In this document: piece after piece, positions 25,119 to 34,293 of the stretch
Position numbering within the stretch: the stretch's first letter is position 1
Layout: each line of letters opens with the position of its first letter
DNA from: Bradyrhizobium guangxiense
GTDB taxonomy: Bacteria; Pseudomonadota; Alphaproteobacteria; Rhizobiales; Xanthobacteraceae
NCBI RefSeq assembly: GCF_004114915.1
Contig: NZ_CP022219.1
Span: 1,704,501 to 1,768,500, forward strand
Direction: 5' to 3'
Length of the DNA stretch: 64,000 nt
Position numbers and translations under genes: made by a program
The notes under the pieces: generated by a model
Told to the model about the DNA's origin: nothing
The model's input: only the letters and a program-made list of their open reading frames with translations
The model's database searches: none

Positions 25119-28100
25119 ATGCGCTTTACCGACATCTTCATCAAACGCCCGGTCCTGTCGGTCGTCGTCAGCCTGTTGATCCTGCTGATCGGCCTGCGCG
25201 CGGCGATGGTGCTGCCGATCCGGCAATATCCCAAGCTGTCAAATACGGTCATCAACATCACGACCGTCTATCCCGGTGCGTCCGCGGACCTGATCCAGGG
25301 CTTCATTACGACGCCGATAGAGCAGGCGGTCGCCTCCGCCGAGGGCGTCGACTACATCACCTCGTCCTCGGTGCTCGGGACCTCGACGATCCAGGTCTAC
25401 ATCAAGCTGAATTTCGATCCGAACCAGGCGCTGACCGAGGTGCTGGCGAAGACCAATTCGGTCAAATACCTGATCCCGAAGGAATCCAACGACCCGATCG
25501 TCACCAAGACCACCGGCCAGACCACGGCCGTGATGTATCTCGGCTTCTCGTCCGAGGAGCTCTCGGGCTCGGCGATCTCGGATTATCTGACGCGCGTGGT
25601 GCAGCCGGTGCTGTCGACCGTCGATGGCGTGGCTTCCGCCGACATCCTCGGCGGGCAGACTTTCGCGATGCGGCTGTGGCTCGATCCGGAGAAGATGGCC
25701 GGCCGCAACGTCTCGCCGGGTGACGTCGCCGCGGCGATCACCGCCAACAATTTCCAGTCCGCGGCGGGCCAGACCAAGGGCTATCTGATCGTCTCGAACG
25801 TCTCGACGAATACGGGCCTGACCGACGTCAACCAGTTCAAGAAGATGATCGTCAAGGCCAAGGACGGCGGCTTCGTGCGGATGGAGGACATCGCCACCGT
25901 CGAGCTTGCCGCCCAGAGCACGGATGCGAGCGTCGCCTTCAACGGCGAGCACGCGATCTTCATCGGTGTGCAGGCGACGCCGCAAGGCAACCCGCTGACA
26001 CTTGTCAAGGGCGTGCGCGCATTGTTCCCCGAGCTCGAGCGCAATCTGCCGCCGTCGATGAAGATGAAGGTCGCCTACGACTCGACCAAGTTCATCCAAT
26101 CCTCGATCGACGAGGTGGAGAAGACGCTGGGCGAAGCCGTGATCATCGTGATCGTGGTCATCTTCCTGTTCCTGGCCTCGCTGCGCTCGGTCATCATTCC
26201 GGTCGTCACGATTCCCTTGTCGATGATCGGCGTCTGCACCCTGATGCTGGCGCTGGGCTTCAGCTTCAACCTTTTGACCCTGCTCGCGATGGTGCTGGCG
26301 ATCGGCCTCGTGGTCGACGACGCCATCGTCGTGGTGGAGAACATCCATCGCCATCTGGAGGAGGGCAAGACGCCGGTCCAGGCGGCACTGCAAGGCGCGC
26401 GTGAAATCGTGGGTCCGGTCATCTCGATGACCATCACGCTCGCGGCGGTGTACGCGCCGATCGGCTTTCTTGGCGGCCTGACCGGTTCGCTGTTCCGCGA
26501 ATTCGCCTTCACGCTGGCGGGCTCGGTGATCGTGTCGGGCGTGATCGCGCTGACCTTGTCGCCGATGATGTGCTCGGTGCTGCTGAAGAACACCGAAGAG
26601 GGCCGCTTCGCCAAGCTCGTCAACCGGGTGTTCGGCGCGCTCACGCGCTGGTATGGCCGCAGGCTCGACCGCTCGCTCGACTACAAGGCGATCACCGGCC
26701 TGTTCGCGATAACCATTCTCGGGCTCGTCGGCTTCCTCTACATGCATACGTCGAAGGAGCTGGCACCCGAGGAGGACCAGGGCATCGTGTTCGCGGTGAC
26801 CAAGGCGCCGAAATACGCCAACATCGACTATGTCGATTTCTACGGCGAAAAGCTCGACAAGGAATTCGCAAAGTTTCCCGAGACCGATCTGCGCTTCGTG
26901 CTCAACGGCATCAACGGCCCGCAGGGCGGCATCGCCGGCATGCTGCTCAAGCCCTGGGAGGAGCGGAAGCGCTCGTCGATCCAGCTGAAGCCGCTGGTGC
27001 AGGCCGAGCTCTCCAAGATCGAGGGCGTGCAGGCCTTCGCGTTCAACCTGCCGCCGCTGCCGGGCGGGCCGGGTGGCCTGCCGGTGCAGATGGTGATCAA
27101 CTCCACCGCCGGCTTCCAGACGGTCTATGAGCAGATGGAGAAGCTGAAGGACGCTGCGCGCAAGAGCGGCATGTTCATCGTCTCCGACAGCGACCTCAAC
27201 TACAACCAGCCCAACGTGAAGGTGACGATCGACCGCAGCAAGGCGCAGGACCTTGGCGTCAACATGCAGAACCTCGGTGCCACGCTCGCGGTCTTGCTCG
27301 GCGGCAACTACATCAACCGCTTCAATTTGGAGGGGCGCTCCTACCAGGTGATTCCGCAGGTGCCGCGCGCTAAGCGGCTGTCGCCGGAATCGCTCGGCGG
27401 TTACTACGTGACGACCAACACCGGCCAGCAGCTTCCGCTGTCGACGGTGGTGTCGATCGAAACCAGGACCGATCCGAATTCGCTGACGCATTATAATCAG
27501 CTCAATTCCGCGACGTTCTCGGCGGTGCCGATGCCCGGCGTGACCGTCGGCGCGGCGGTCGACTTCCTCGAAGGCGAGGCCAAGAAGCTGCCGCAGGGCT
27601 TCAGCCACGATTATCTGGCGGACAGCCGGCAATATGTTCAGGAAGGCAACCAGCTCGCGATCACCTTCGGCTTCGCGCTGATCATCATCTTCCTGGTGCT
27701 GGCGGCGCAGTTCGAGAGCTTGCGCGATCCGCTGGTAATCATGATCTCGGTGCCGATGGCGATCGTCGGCGCGCTGATCCCGCTGTTCTTCGGCGTCGCC
27801 ACCATGAACATCTACACGCAGGTCGGTCTTCTGACCCTGGTCGGCCTGATCACCAAGCACGGCATCCTGATGGTGGAGTTCGCCAACGAGCTTCAGGTCA
27901 ACGAGCGGCTCGACCGCCGCTCGGCCATCGAAATGTCGGCCCGGATCCGCCTGCGGCCGATCCTGATGACGACGGCTGCGATGGTGACCGGCCTGATCCC
28001 GCTCCTGACCGCGACCGGCGCGGGCGCGGCCAGCCGCTTCTCGATCGGCCTGGTCGTTGTGGCCGGCATGTCGATCGGCACGCTGTTCACGCTGTTCGTG

Positions 28101-28214
28101 CTGCCGGCGGTGTACGTCGTACTGGCGACCGACCACCGCGCGGCGGCCGATTCCGACCGGAACAAGCAGGTCAACGAGCTCGATCTCGGCACCAAGGCCC
28201 TGCGGCCGACCTGA
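25119..28214 (+). CDS. RND multidrug efflux permease (HAE1, MexF/MdtB-like)
   Basis: A 1031-residue proton-driven efflux transporter. Full length, with two homologous halves of a large periplasmic loop plus six helices. The proton-relay aspartates are in GLVVDDAIVVVENI (TM4, about residue 405); the second half has VGLITKHGILMVEFAN in the equivalent place, as is normal. FFGVATMNIYTQVG and the SPMMCSVLL segment are typical. The gene starts 68 bases after the adaptor. Substrates are unknown. A strong hairpin terminator follows at 28237. Confidence 0.93.
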   Translation: MRFTDIFIKRPVLSVVVSLLILLIGLRAAMVLPIRQYPKLSNTVINITTVYPGASADLIQGFITTPIEQAVASAEGVDYITSSSVLGTSTIQVYIKLNFDPNQALTEVLAKTNSVKYLIPKESNDPIVTKTTGQTTAVMYLGFSSEELSGSAISDYLTRVVQPVLSTVDGVASADILGGQTFAMRLWLDPEKMAGRNVSPGDVAAAITANNFQSAAGQTKGYLIVSNVSTNTGLTDVNQFKKMIVKAKDGGFVRMEDIATVELAAQSTDASVAFNGEHAIFIGVQATPQGNPLTLVKGVRALFPELERNLPPSMKMKVAYDSTKFIQSSIDEVEKTLGEAVIIVIVVIFLFLASLRSVIIPVVTIPLSMIGVCTLMLALGFSFNLLTLLAMVLAIGLVVDDAIVVVENIHRHLEEGKTPVQAALQGAREIVGPVISMTITLAAVYAPIGFLGGLTGSLFREFAFTLAGSVIVSGVIALTLSPMMCSVLLKNTEEGRFAKLVNRVFGALTRWYGRRLDRSLDYKAITGLFAITILGLVGFLYMHTSKELAPEEDQGIVFAVTKAPKYANIDYVDFYGEKLDKEFAKFPETDLRFVLNGINGPQGGIAGMLLKPWEERKRSSIQLKPLVQAELSKIEGVQAFAFNLPPLPGGPGGLPVQMVINSTAGFQTVYEQMEKLKDAARKSGMFIVSDSDLNYNQPNVKVTIDRSKAQDLGVNMQNLGATLAVLLGGNYINRFNLEGRSYQVIPQVPRAKRLSPESLGGYYVTTNTGQQLPLSTVVSIETRTDPNSLTHYNQLNSATFSAVPMPGVTVGAAVDFLEGEAKKLPQGFSHDYLADSRQYVQEGNQLAITFGFALIIIFLVLAAQFESLRDPLVIMISVPMAIVGALIPLFFGVATMNIYTQVGLLTLVGLITKHGILMVEFANELQVNERLDRRSAIEMSARIRLRPILMTTAAMVTGLIPLLTATGAGAASRFSIGLVVVAGMSIGTLFTLFVLPAVYVVLATDHRAAADSDRNKQVNELDLGTKALRPT

Positions 28215-28236
28215 GGCGGCTCGCAAGCGAACCAGA

Positions 28237-28270
28237 GGGCGGCAGCGGCCAGACCGTTGCCGCCCTTTTT
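28237..28270 (+). terminator. intrinsic terminator of the RND operon
   Basis: GGGCGGCA pairs with TGCCGCCC across a loop that adds a further CGG/CCG pairing, and TTTTT follows at 28266-28270. It starts 23 bases after the permease stop. Confidence 0.8.
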
Positions 28271-28372
28271 CGTTCTGCCATCGCATCGGCGATTTCGCGC
28301 CGCGGCTATCGGGCCGTGGGCTTCTCGCGGCTGCGAGAGACAAGGTCCGCTCTTCTTGCTAGGTTCCGGGGG

Positions 28373-30955
28373 ATGAGCCTCTCCCTCCACCCCGACACAC
28401 CGCAAGCCAGGACGTTGCCGAGCACGGCTCCAGCCGGTGCTGCCTCCGGTGCGGTTGCGGGGCGGGGAATCCGGACCCGGCTGTTCACTAAATATGTCGC
28501 GTTGTTCGTGGCCGTCGTTGCCATTGCGCTGCTCGCCAACGGCCTGTTCGAGGTCTTCTTCTATTATCGCGAACACAAGGCTTCGCTGATCCGGGTCCAG
28601 CACGAGCAGGCCGAGGCGGCCGCGGCCAAGATCGGTCAATTCGTCAAGGAGATCGAAAGCCAGCTCGGCTGGACCACGCAGCTGCCGTGGTCGGCGGGTT
28701 CGATCGAGCAGCGCCGGTTCGACGCGCTGCGGCTGCTGCGGCAGGTGCCAGCCATCACCGAGCTTGCCCAGGTGGATTCGACCGGCAAGGAACGATTGCG
28801 GGTCTCGCGGCTGGCGATGGACGCGATCGAGAGCGGGATCGACCTGTCCGGTGATCCGAAGTTCACCGAGGCGGTCGCGCACAAGGTCTATTACGGCCCG
28901 GTCTATTTCCGCCGGGAGTCCGAACCCTACATGACACTGTCATTGGCGGGCGCACGCAAGGACGCCGGCGTCAGCATCGCCGAGGTCAATCTCAAGCTGA
29001 TCTGGGACGTGGTCTCGCAGATCAAGGTCGGTCGGCGCGGACATGCTTATGTCGTCGGCCCGGAGGGCCGCCTGATCGCCCACCCCGACATCAGTCTCGT
29101 GCTGCGCAACACCGACATGTCGGGCCTCGCGCAGGTGCGTGCCGCGCAGGCTGCCGGCGGCATCATGCCGGATGCGCTCGAGGAGGCGCATAACATCCAG
29201 GGCCAGAAAGTCTTGACGGCATCGGCTCCAATCGAGCCGCTGCACTGGACCATGTTCGTCGAGCTGCCGGTCGAGGAGGCCTATGCATCGCTCTACGCCT
29301 CGCTGCAGCGACTCGCGATCGTGCTGCTCGCGGCGTCGATCTTCGCGGTGCTTGCGGGGATATTCCTGGCGCGCCGCATGGTCGGGCCGATCCAGGCGCT
29401 GCGCAGCGGTGCCGAGCGAATGGGCGGCGGTGACTTCTCGCAACGCATCTCGATTAAGACCGGAGACGAGCTCGAGGGGTTGGCTGACCAGTTCAACGAC
29501 ATGGGCGCCCGCCTGCAGGAATCCTATGCGGACCTCGAAAACAAGGTCGAACGGCGAACTGCGGAATTGAGCGAGTCCTTGCAGCAGCAGACCGCGACTG
29601 CCGATGTGCTGAAGGTCATCAGCCGTTCGGCGTTCGACCTGCAGACCGTCCTGAACACGCTGGTTGGATCAGCCGCGCGCTTGTGTGACGCCGACGAGGG
29701 AACGATCTTTCGGCCTCGCAATGGCGCCTTCTATCTGGCGGCAAGCTGCGGGCTCGACGCGGAGCAGGAGAGCAAGCTTCGGACCTTCGCCTCCGTGCCG
29801 GAGCACGGAAGTGTGGTCGGGCGCACGCTGCTCGATGGCAAGACCGTCCACGTTCCGGATGTGCAGGCCGATCCGGACTATGCCCCCTCGTCGGCGCGAA
29901 GGCGATCCAACGTACGCACGATGCTTGGTGTTCCCCTGCTTCGAGAAGGGACGCCGATCGGCGTATTCGTCCTGACGCGGCACATGGTGCGGCCGTTCAG
30001 CGAAAAGCAAATCGAACTCGCCACGACCTTTGCGGACCAGGCCCTCATCGCGATCGAGAACGTCCGATTGTTTGAGGAGGTCCAGGACCGCACCAGAGAT
30101 TTGTCGCAATCGCTCGACGAGTTGCGCACCGCGCAGGACCGCCTGGTCCAGACCGAGAAGCTCGCCTCTCTCGGCCAGCTCACTGCGGGCATCGCGCACG
30201 AGATCAAGAACCCGCTCAACTTCGTCAACAATTTTTCCGCTCTGTCGACGGAGCTGATCGACGAGCTCAACGAGGTGCTCGAGGCGGCTAGCCTCGACGG
30301 CAAGACCAAGGAAGAGGTCGACGAGCTCACCCAGATGCTCAAGGGCAACCTCGAAAAGGTCGTGCAGCACGGCAAGCGCGCCGATTCCATCGTCAGGAAC
30401 ATGCTGTTGCACTCGCGCGAGGGCTCCGGCGAGCACCGCGCCGTCGACATCAATGCCGTCGTCGAGGAAAGCCTCAATCTGGCTTATCACGGCGCGCGCG
30501 CCGAACGGCCCTCCTTCAACGTCACGCTCCAGCGCGCGCTCGATCCGGCTGCCGGCATGGTTGACATCTATCCGCAGGAGATCACGCGCGTCTTCCTCAA
30601 CCTGATCTCGAACGGCTTCTATGCCACCGCCAAACGCAAGGAGAGCGCGGGGGAGGCGTTCGAGCCTACCTTGAGTGCGGCAACCAAGGACCTCGGCGGC
30701 AGGGTGGAAATTCGGATCCGCGACAATGGCACGGGGATTCCGGCCGAGGTGAAGCAGAGGATGTTCAATCCCTTCTTCACCACCAAGCCGGCCGGCGAAG
30801 GCACCGGGCTCGGCCTGTCCATGAGCCATGACATCGTCGTGAAACAGCATGGCGGCACCATCGACGTGAACACAGAGCCCGGTGTATTCACCGAATTCAT
30901 CATCACGCTGCCGCGGACGATGGCAGCGACTGGCACTTCCGGAGGCAAGACTTGA
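28373..30955 (+). CDS. sensor histidine kinase (dCache-HAMP-GAF-HisKA-HATPase)
   Basis: An 860-residue membrane histidine kinase. Order: TM1 (about 39-63), large extracytoplasmic Cache-like sensor domain (about 70-305), TM2 (about 313-335), HAMP, coiled coil, GAF domain (about 413-560), dimerisation helix with the phosphorylated His609 in GIAHEIKNPLNFVNNF, and an ATPase domain with N-box LNLISNGFYA, DNGTGIP, and GTGLGLSMSHDIV. The start at 28373 (MSLSLHP) was preferred to TTG 28316, which would add an unlikely extension. TTGA overlap with the following receiver gene suggests coupled synthesis. The ligand is unknown. Confidence 0.88.
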   Translation: MSLSLHPDTPQARTLPSTAPAGAASGAVAGRGIRTRLFTKYVALFVAVVAIALLANGLFEVFFYYREHKASLIRVQHEQAEAAAAKIGQFVKEIESQLGWTTQLPWSAGSIEQRRFDALRLLRQVPAITELAQVDSTGKERLRVSRLAMDAIESGIDLSGDPKFTEAVAHKVYYGPVYFRRESEPYMTLSLAGARKDAGVSIAEVNLKLIWDVVSQIKVGRRGHAYVVGPEGRLIAHPDISLVLRNTDMSGLAQVRAAQAAGGIMPDALEEAHNIQGQKVLTASAPIEPLHWTMFVELPVEEAYASLYASLQRLAIVLLAASIFAVLAGIFLARRMVGPIQALRSGAERMGGGDFSQRISIKTGDELEGLADQFNDMGARLQESYADLENKVERRTAELSESLQQQTATADVLKVISRSAFDLQTVLNTLVGSAARLCDADEGTIFRPRNGAFYLAASCGLDAEQESKLRTFASVPEHGSVVGRTLLDGKTVHVPDVQADPDYAPSSARRRSNVRTMLGVPLLREGTPIGVFVLTRHMVRPFSEKQIELATTFADQALIAIENVRLFEEVQDRTRDLSQSLDELRTAQDRLVQTEKLASLGQLTAGIAHEIKNPLNFVNNFSALSTELIDELNEVLEAASLDGKTKEEVDELTQMLKGNLEKVVQHGKRADSIVRNMLLHSREGSGEHRAVDINAVVEESLNLAYHGARAERPSFNVTLQRALDPAAGMVDIYPQEITRVFLNLISNGFYATAKRKESAGEAFEPTLSAATKDLGGRVEIRIRDNGTGIPAEVKQRMFNPFFTTKPAGEGTGLGLSMSHDIVVKQHGGTIDVNTEPGVFTEFIITLPRTMAATGTSGGKT

Positions 30956-31341
30956 ACGTTTACATCCTGGTCGTCGACGACGAGCCTGACGTCGAGGCAC
31001 TGTTCCGCCAGCAATTCCGGCGCGAGCTGCGCGCCGGCCGCTTCCAGATGGAGTTCGCCGCGTCTGCGCCCGATGCGCTCAAGCGCGCCGCAGAGGTCCG
31101 CGACCCCTCGTTGATCCTGATCCTGTCCGACATCAACATGCCCGGCATGAGCGGGCTCGACATGCTGCCGAAGGTGCGCGCCGCTCATCCGGACGTCCCC
31201 GTCATCATGATCACGGCCTATGGCGACGCCGAGACGCGCCGCAAGGCGATCGAGCGCGGCGCCGTCGGGCTCCTGACCAAGCCGATCGATTTTGCGCTGC
31301 TGCGGCAGGAAATCGACACGAGGCTCGAGCAAGCCGCATGA
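30952..31341 (+). CDS. single-domain response regulator (TTG start)
   Basis: A 129-residue stand-alone receiver. Acidic pocket VVDDEPD, phospho-acceptor D60 in ILSDINMPG, and switch residues T88 (MITAY) and K110 (LLTKPI) are all present. There is no output domain. The start is TTG at 30952, overlapping the kinase stop (TTGA) with GGAGG seven bases upstream; no alternative ATG exists. It ends in an ATGA overlap with the receiver-cyclase gene. It may be a phosphate shuttle or competitor between the kinase and the next protein. Confidence 0.88.
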   Translation: MNVYILVVDDEPDVEALFRQQFRRELRAGRFQMEFAASAPDALKRAAEVRDPSLILILSDINMPGMSGLDMLPKVRAAHPDVPVIMITAYGDAETRRKAIERGAVGLLTKPIDFALLRQEIDTRLEQAA

Positions 31342-32588
31342 GCGCGACCATCCTCTTCGTCGACGACGAGCCGGATCTCGAGGCGCTGGTCCTGCAAAAG
31401 TTCCGCAGGCAGATTCGTGACGGAGAGGTCACGATCATGTTCGCGCGCGACGGCATCGAGGCGCTGGCCTCGCTCGAGCAGAATCCGCAGGTCGACATGG
31501 TCATCTCCGACATCAACATGCCCAGGATGGACGGCCTGTCGCTGCTCGCCAGGCTGCAGGAGGCCGAGGACAAGAAGTCGACCATCATCGTCTCCGCCTA
31601 TGGCGACATGAGCAATATCCGCACCGCCATGAACCGCGGCGCATTCGACTTCCTGACCAAGCCGATCGACTTCGCCGATCTGGAAACGACGATCCAGAAG
31701 ACCATCCGCCATGTCGAGATGCTGCGCGAGGTGCGGCGGCGCCAGGCGGAAGCCGAGCGCGCCCACGCCGCGCTGTCGCGCTTCTTCTCGCCCGAGATCG
31801 CAAGGCGGCTGGCGGCGGATGTCGACGGCGACGGCATGGAGGTGCAGTGGCGCGATGTCGCCACCCTCTTCACCGACATCACCGGCTTCACCTCGCTGGT
31901 CGAGACCGCGCCCCCGCAGACGCTGGGCGAGCTCCTCAACGAATATGTCGGTGGAATGACCGAGATCGTGTTCGCGCACGAAGGGACGGTCGCCAAGATC
32001 ATCGGCGATGCGATTCAGGTGCTGTTCAATGCTCCCGGCGACCAGCCGGACTATGCCACGCGTGCGGTCGCCTGTGCCCATGATCTCGACGCCTGGGCGG
32101 AGGACTTTTCCTTGCGCTGGAAGGCAAGAGGCGTGAATTTCGGGACCACCCGCATCGGCGCCCATGCCGGCCCGGCGCTGGTCGGCAATTTCGGCGGCAA
32201 CCGTTTCTTCGACTACACGGCCTATGGCGACACCATCAATATTGCGGCGCGGCTGGAGGCCGCCAACAAGCATCTGGGTACACGCATCTGCGTCAGTGCC
32301 AGTGTGGCCAAGGGGGCCGCAAACTTCCATGGCCGTCCCGTGGGCGATCTGATGCTGCGTGGGCGCAGCGAGCCGCTACGTGCGTACGAACCGCTGCCGC
32401 AGGCGAAATTCGAAGCACCGGCGACGGCACAATATTCCGAGGCCTTCGCCAAGATGGAGGCCGGCGATGCCGCGGCCATGCCGGCCTTCGCCGCGCTGGT
32501 CGGCATGCACGCCGACGATTCCCTGGCCGGCTTTCACCTGAAGCGTCTGCTCAACGGTGCCAAAGGCATTCGCATGCAGCTTGAATAG
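31338..32588 (+). CDS. response regulator-class III adenylate cyclase fusion
   Basis: A 416-residue protein with a receiver domain (1-125; phospho-acceptor D58 in [13 protein letters not shown]108 in LTKPI) and a class III nucleotide cyclase domain (about 165-345). Key cyclase residues are intact: metal aspartates D180 (LFTDITGF) and D224 (IIGDAIQ), the adenine-selecting pair K220 and T294, and N301/R305 in INIAARLE for the transition state. It should make cAMP, controlled by phosphorylation of D58. It is coupled by ATGA overlap to the stand-alone receiver and thus to the histidine kinase. A short C-terminal extension (about 350-416) is helix-like. Confidence 0.9.
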   Translation: MSATILFVDDEPDLEALVLQKFRRQIRDGEVTIMFARDGIEALASLEQNPQVDMVISDINMPRMDGLSLLARLQEAEDKKSTIIVSAYGDMSNIRTAMNRGAFDFLTKPIDFADLETTIQKTIRHVEMLREVRRRQAEAERAHAALSRFFSPEIARRLAADVDGDGMEVQWRDVATLFTDITGFTSLVETAPPQTLGELLNEYVGGMTEIVFAHEGTVAKIIGDAIQVLFNAPGDQPDYATRAVACAHDLDAWAEDFSLRWKARGVNFGTTRIGAHAGPALVGNFGGNRFFDYTAYGDTINIAARLEAANKHLGTRICVSASVAKGAANFHGRPVGDLMLRGRSEPLRAYEPLPQAKFEAPATAQYSEAFAKMEAGDAAAMPAFAALVGMHADDSLAGFHLKRLLNGAKGIRMQLE

Positions 32589-32597
32589 GAGTTCGTC

Positions 32598-33341
32598 ATG
32601 ACGCGCGAGTTCTCTGCCGGCAACTACCGCTTCATTCCGTCCGTGTTTCAATATTCAGCGGGGGCTGCCGCGGATGACGGCTACGAGATCGAACGCGTCC
32701 GCTTCGACCGGCTGGTGCCGCTCGCGGAGGGGTTTGCGCTGGCTGCAAAGTTCATTCAGGAGGCAGGTCGCCCGCTGACTGCCTTCTGCGCCTGCGAACT
32801 GCGTTCACCAGCAGCCTTCAGCGAGGAAGGCTTTCGCGCGTTCAACCTGCACTATGTGAAGACGCTGTCGGAATGGGGCATCTTCGACGGTACCACCAAT
32901 CCGGTGGCTCGCAGCAATGTCTGTCCCGAGATCGATCCGCCGTCCGAGCCATCGTTCTATGCGTTCTCCTTCACCCGTCCGACCCGGTCCAAAGCCACGT
33001 CTTTCGTGATCGCCGGCGGCGCCGAGGCGCGCGAAGGCGACGGGACCTATGTCGAGCGCACCGTGCGTTATCGTGATCTCAGTCCGGAGGGGCTGCGGGA
33101 GAAAGTGCGCTTCACCACCTCGCAGATGGAGCACCGGATGGCGGCGCTGGGCTTCGGCTGGAAGGACACGACAGGCGTGCAGGCCTATTCCGTGCACGAC
33201 TTCCACCACGCGCTCGCCGACGAACTGGTCCGCCCCGGCGCGTTGCGCTCCGGCCTGACCTGGCATTTCGCCCGGCCGCCGGTGGTCGATCTCGAATACG
33301 AGATGGATTGCCGCCGCGTGATGCGGGAAGCGGTGATCTGA
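32598..33341 (+). CDS. CnbZ-like protein (2-amino-5-chloromuconate deaminase family)
   Basis: A 247-residue protein. From memory its conserved blocks (FIPSVFQYSAG, GRPLTAFCACELRSPAAFSE, RSNVCPEIDPP) resemble the CnbZ family, which hydrolytically deaminates 2-aminomuconate-type acids in chloronitrobenzene degradation. No other aminophenol or nitroarene gene is near, so the real substrate may differ. It follows the cyclase gene by nine bases and has GGAG before its ATG, so it may be transcribed with the signalling cassette. It faces a convergent ABC permease gene across a hairpin. Confidence 0.6.
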   Translation: MTREFSAGNYRFIPSVFQYSAGAAADDGYEIERVRFDRLVPLAEGFALAAKFIQEAGRPLTAFCACELRSPAAFSEEGFRAFNLHYVKTLSEWGIFDGTTNPVARSNVCPEIDPPSEPSFYAFSFTRPTRSKATSFVIAGGAEAREGDGTYVERTVRYRDLSPEGLREKVRFTTSQMEHRMAALGFGWKDTTGVQAYSVHDFHHALADELVRPGALRSGLTWHFARPPVVDLEYEMDCRRVMREAVI

Positions 33342-33358
33342 GTGGTCGACACTCGTTC

Positions 33359-33385
33359 TTCACCTCTCCCTGCGGGAGAGGTGAA
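33359..33385. terminator. bidirectional hairpin between convergent genes
   Basis: TTCACCTCTCCC-tgc-GGGAGAGGTGAA forms a perfect 12-bp stem in the 63-base gap between the CnbZ-like gene and the ABC permease gene. No T-run follows on either side, so it may be a weak terminator or an mRNA-end stabiliser. A similar element sits at 61563. Confidence 0.55.
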
Positions 33386-33404
33386 GGGCGACTTCGACAC
33401 TGCT

Positions 33405-34289
33405 TCAGCGCTGCCTTGGGTCGAGCGCATCGCGCAGGCCGTCGCCGAGCAGGTTCAGCGACAGCACCACGAGGAAGATGGCGAGCCCCGGCCAGATCGC
33501 CATCCACGGCGCCTGGGTCAGGAAGCGCTGCGCGGCGTTGAGCATGCTGCCCCAGGACGGCGCCGGCGGTTGTTGGCCGAGGCCGAGGAACGACAGCGCG
33601 GCCTCGGCGATGATGGCGGCGGCGATCGAAAGCGTCGCCTGCACCAGCAGCGCGGGCAGGATGTTCGGCAGGATATGCGAGAGTGCGATCCGCCACGGCG
33701 GATTGCCGAGCGCGCGCGCAGCCTCGACATAGTCCTCGGCCTTGACGACAAGCACTTGGCCGCGGGTCAGGCGGACGAAGATCGGCGTCGCCGAGATACC
33801 GATCGCGATCATGGCATTGCCGAGGCTCGGACCGAGGAACGCCGCGAGCGCGATCGCCAGGATCAGGAATGGGCACGCCAGCATCGCGTCGGTGATCCGG
33901 CTGATCAGCGCATCGACGAAGCCGCCGCGATAACCGGCGAGGAGACCGAGCGGCACGCCGATGCCGAGTGCGATCGCAACCGAGATGAGGCCTGCGAGCA
34001 GGGAGGCCCGCGCACCGTAGACGACGCGGCTCAGGATATCGCGGCCGAGCTCGTCGGTGCCGAACCAGTGCGCCGCGGTCGGCGGCTTGCGCACCAGGCT
34101 CCAGCTCGTCGCGATGGGATCATAGGGCACGATCAGCGGGGCCAGCGCGGCAAGCACGATGAACATCGTGAGCACGACGAGCCCGAACACCGCCGCCTTG
34201 CGCTTGAACAGCCGGCGACGTGCGCGGCGGGCCGGGCTGTCCAGCTCGTCGGCGTGCGTGAGAGGGCTCGGCAGCGCGGCGTCGGTCAT
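33405..34289 (-). CDS. dipeptide/oligopeptide-type ABC permease, DppC-like (transporter 2)
   Basis: A 294-residue inner-membrane permease, DppC type. The N-terminal helix (AVFGLVVLTMFIVLAALAPLIV) with the following short periplasmic segment (HWFGTDELGRDILSRVVYGARASL) is the family hallmark; the EAA-type loop includes AARALGNPPWRIALSHILPN. It is the last gene of the minus-strand array and sits four bases after the DppB-like gene. Confidence 0.9.
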   Translation of the reverse strand: MTDAALPSPLTHADELDSPARRARRRLFKRKAAVFGLVVLTMFIVLAALAPLIVPYDPIATSWSLVRKPPTAAHWFGTDELGRDILSRVVYGARASLLAGLISVAIALGIGVPLGLLAGYRGGFVDALISRITDAMLACPFLILAIALAAFLGPSLGNAMIAIGISATPIFVRLTRGQVLVVKAEDYVEAARALGNPPWRIALSHILPNILPALLVQATLSIAAAIIAEAALSFLGLGQQPPAPSWGSMLNAAQRFLTQAPWMAIWPGLAIFLVVLSLNLLGDGLRDALDPRQR

Positions 34290-34293
34290 GGAT

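Noticed and set aside
25239..28343. Open frame of about 1034 codons on the minus strand opposite the RND permease
   Set aside because: It is a mirror of a real, fully conserved gene. The predicted protein is extremely rich in Arg, His, Asp and Gly and has no domain; high GC in third positions removes stops from the opposite strand.
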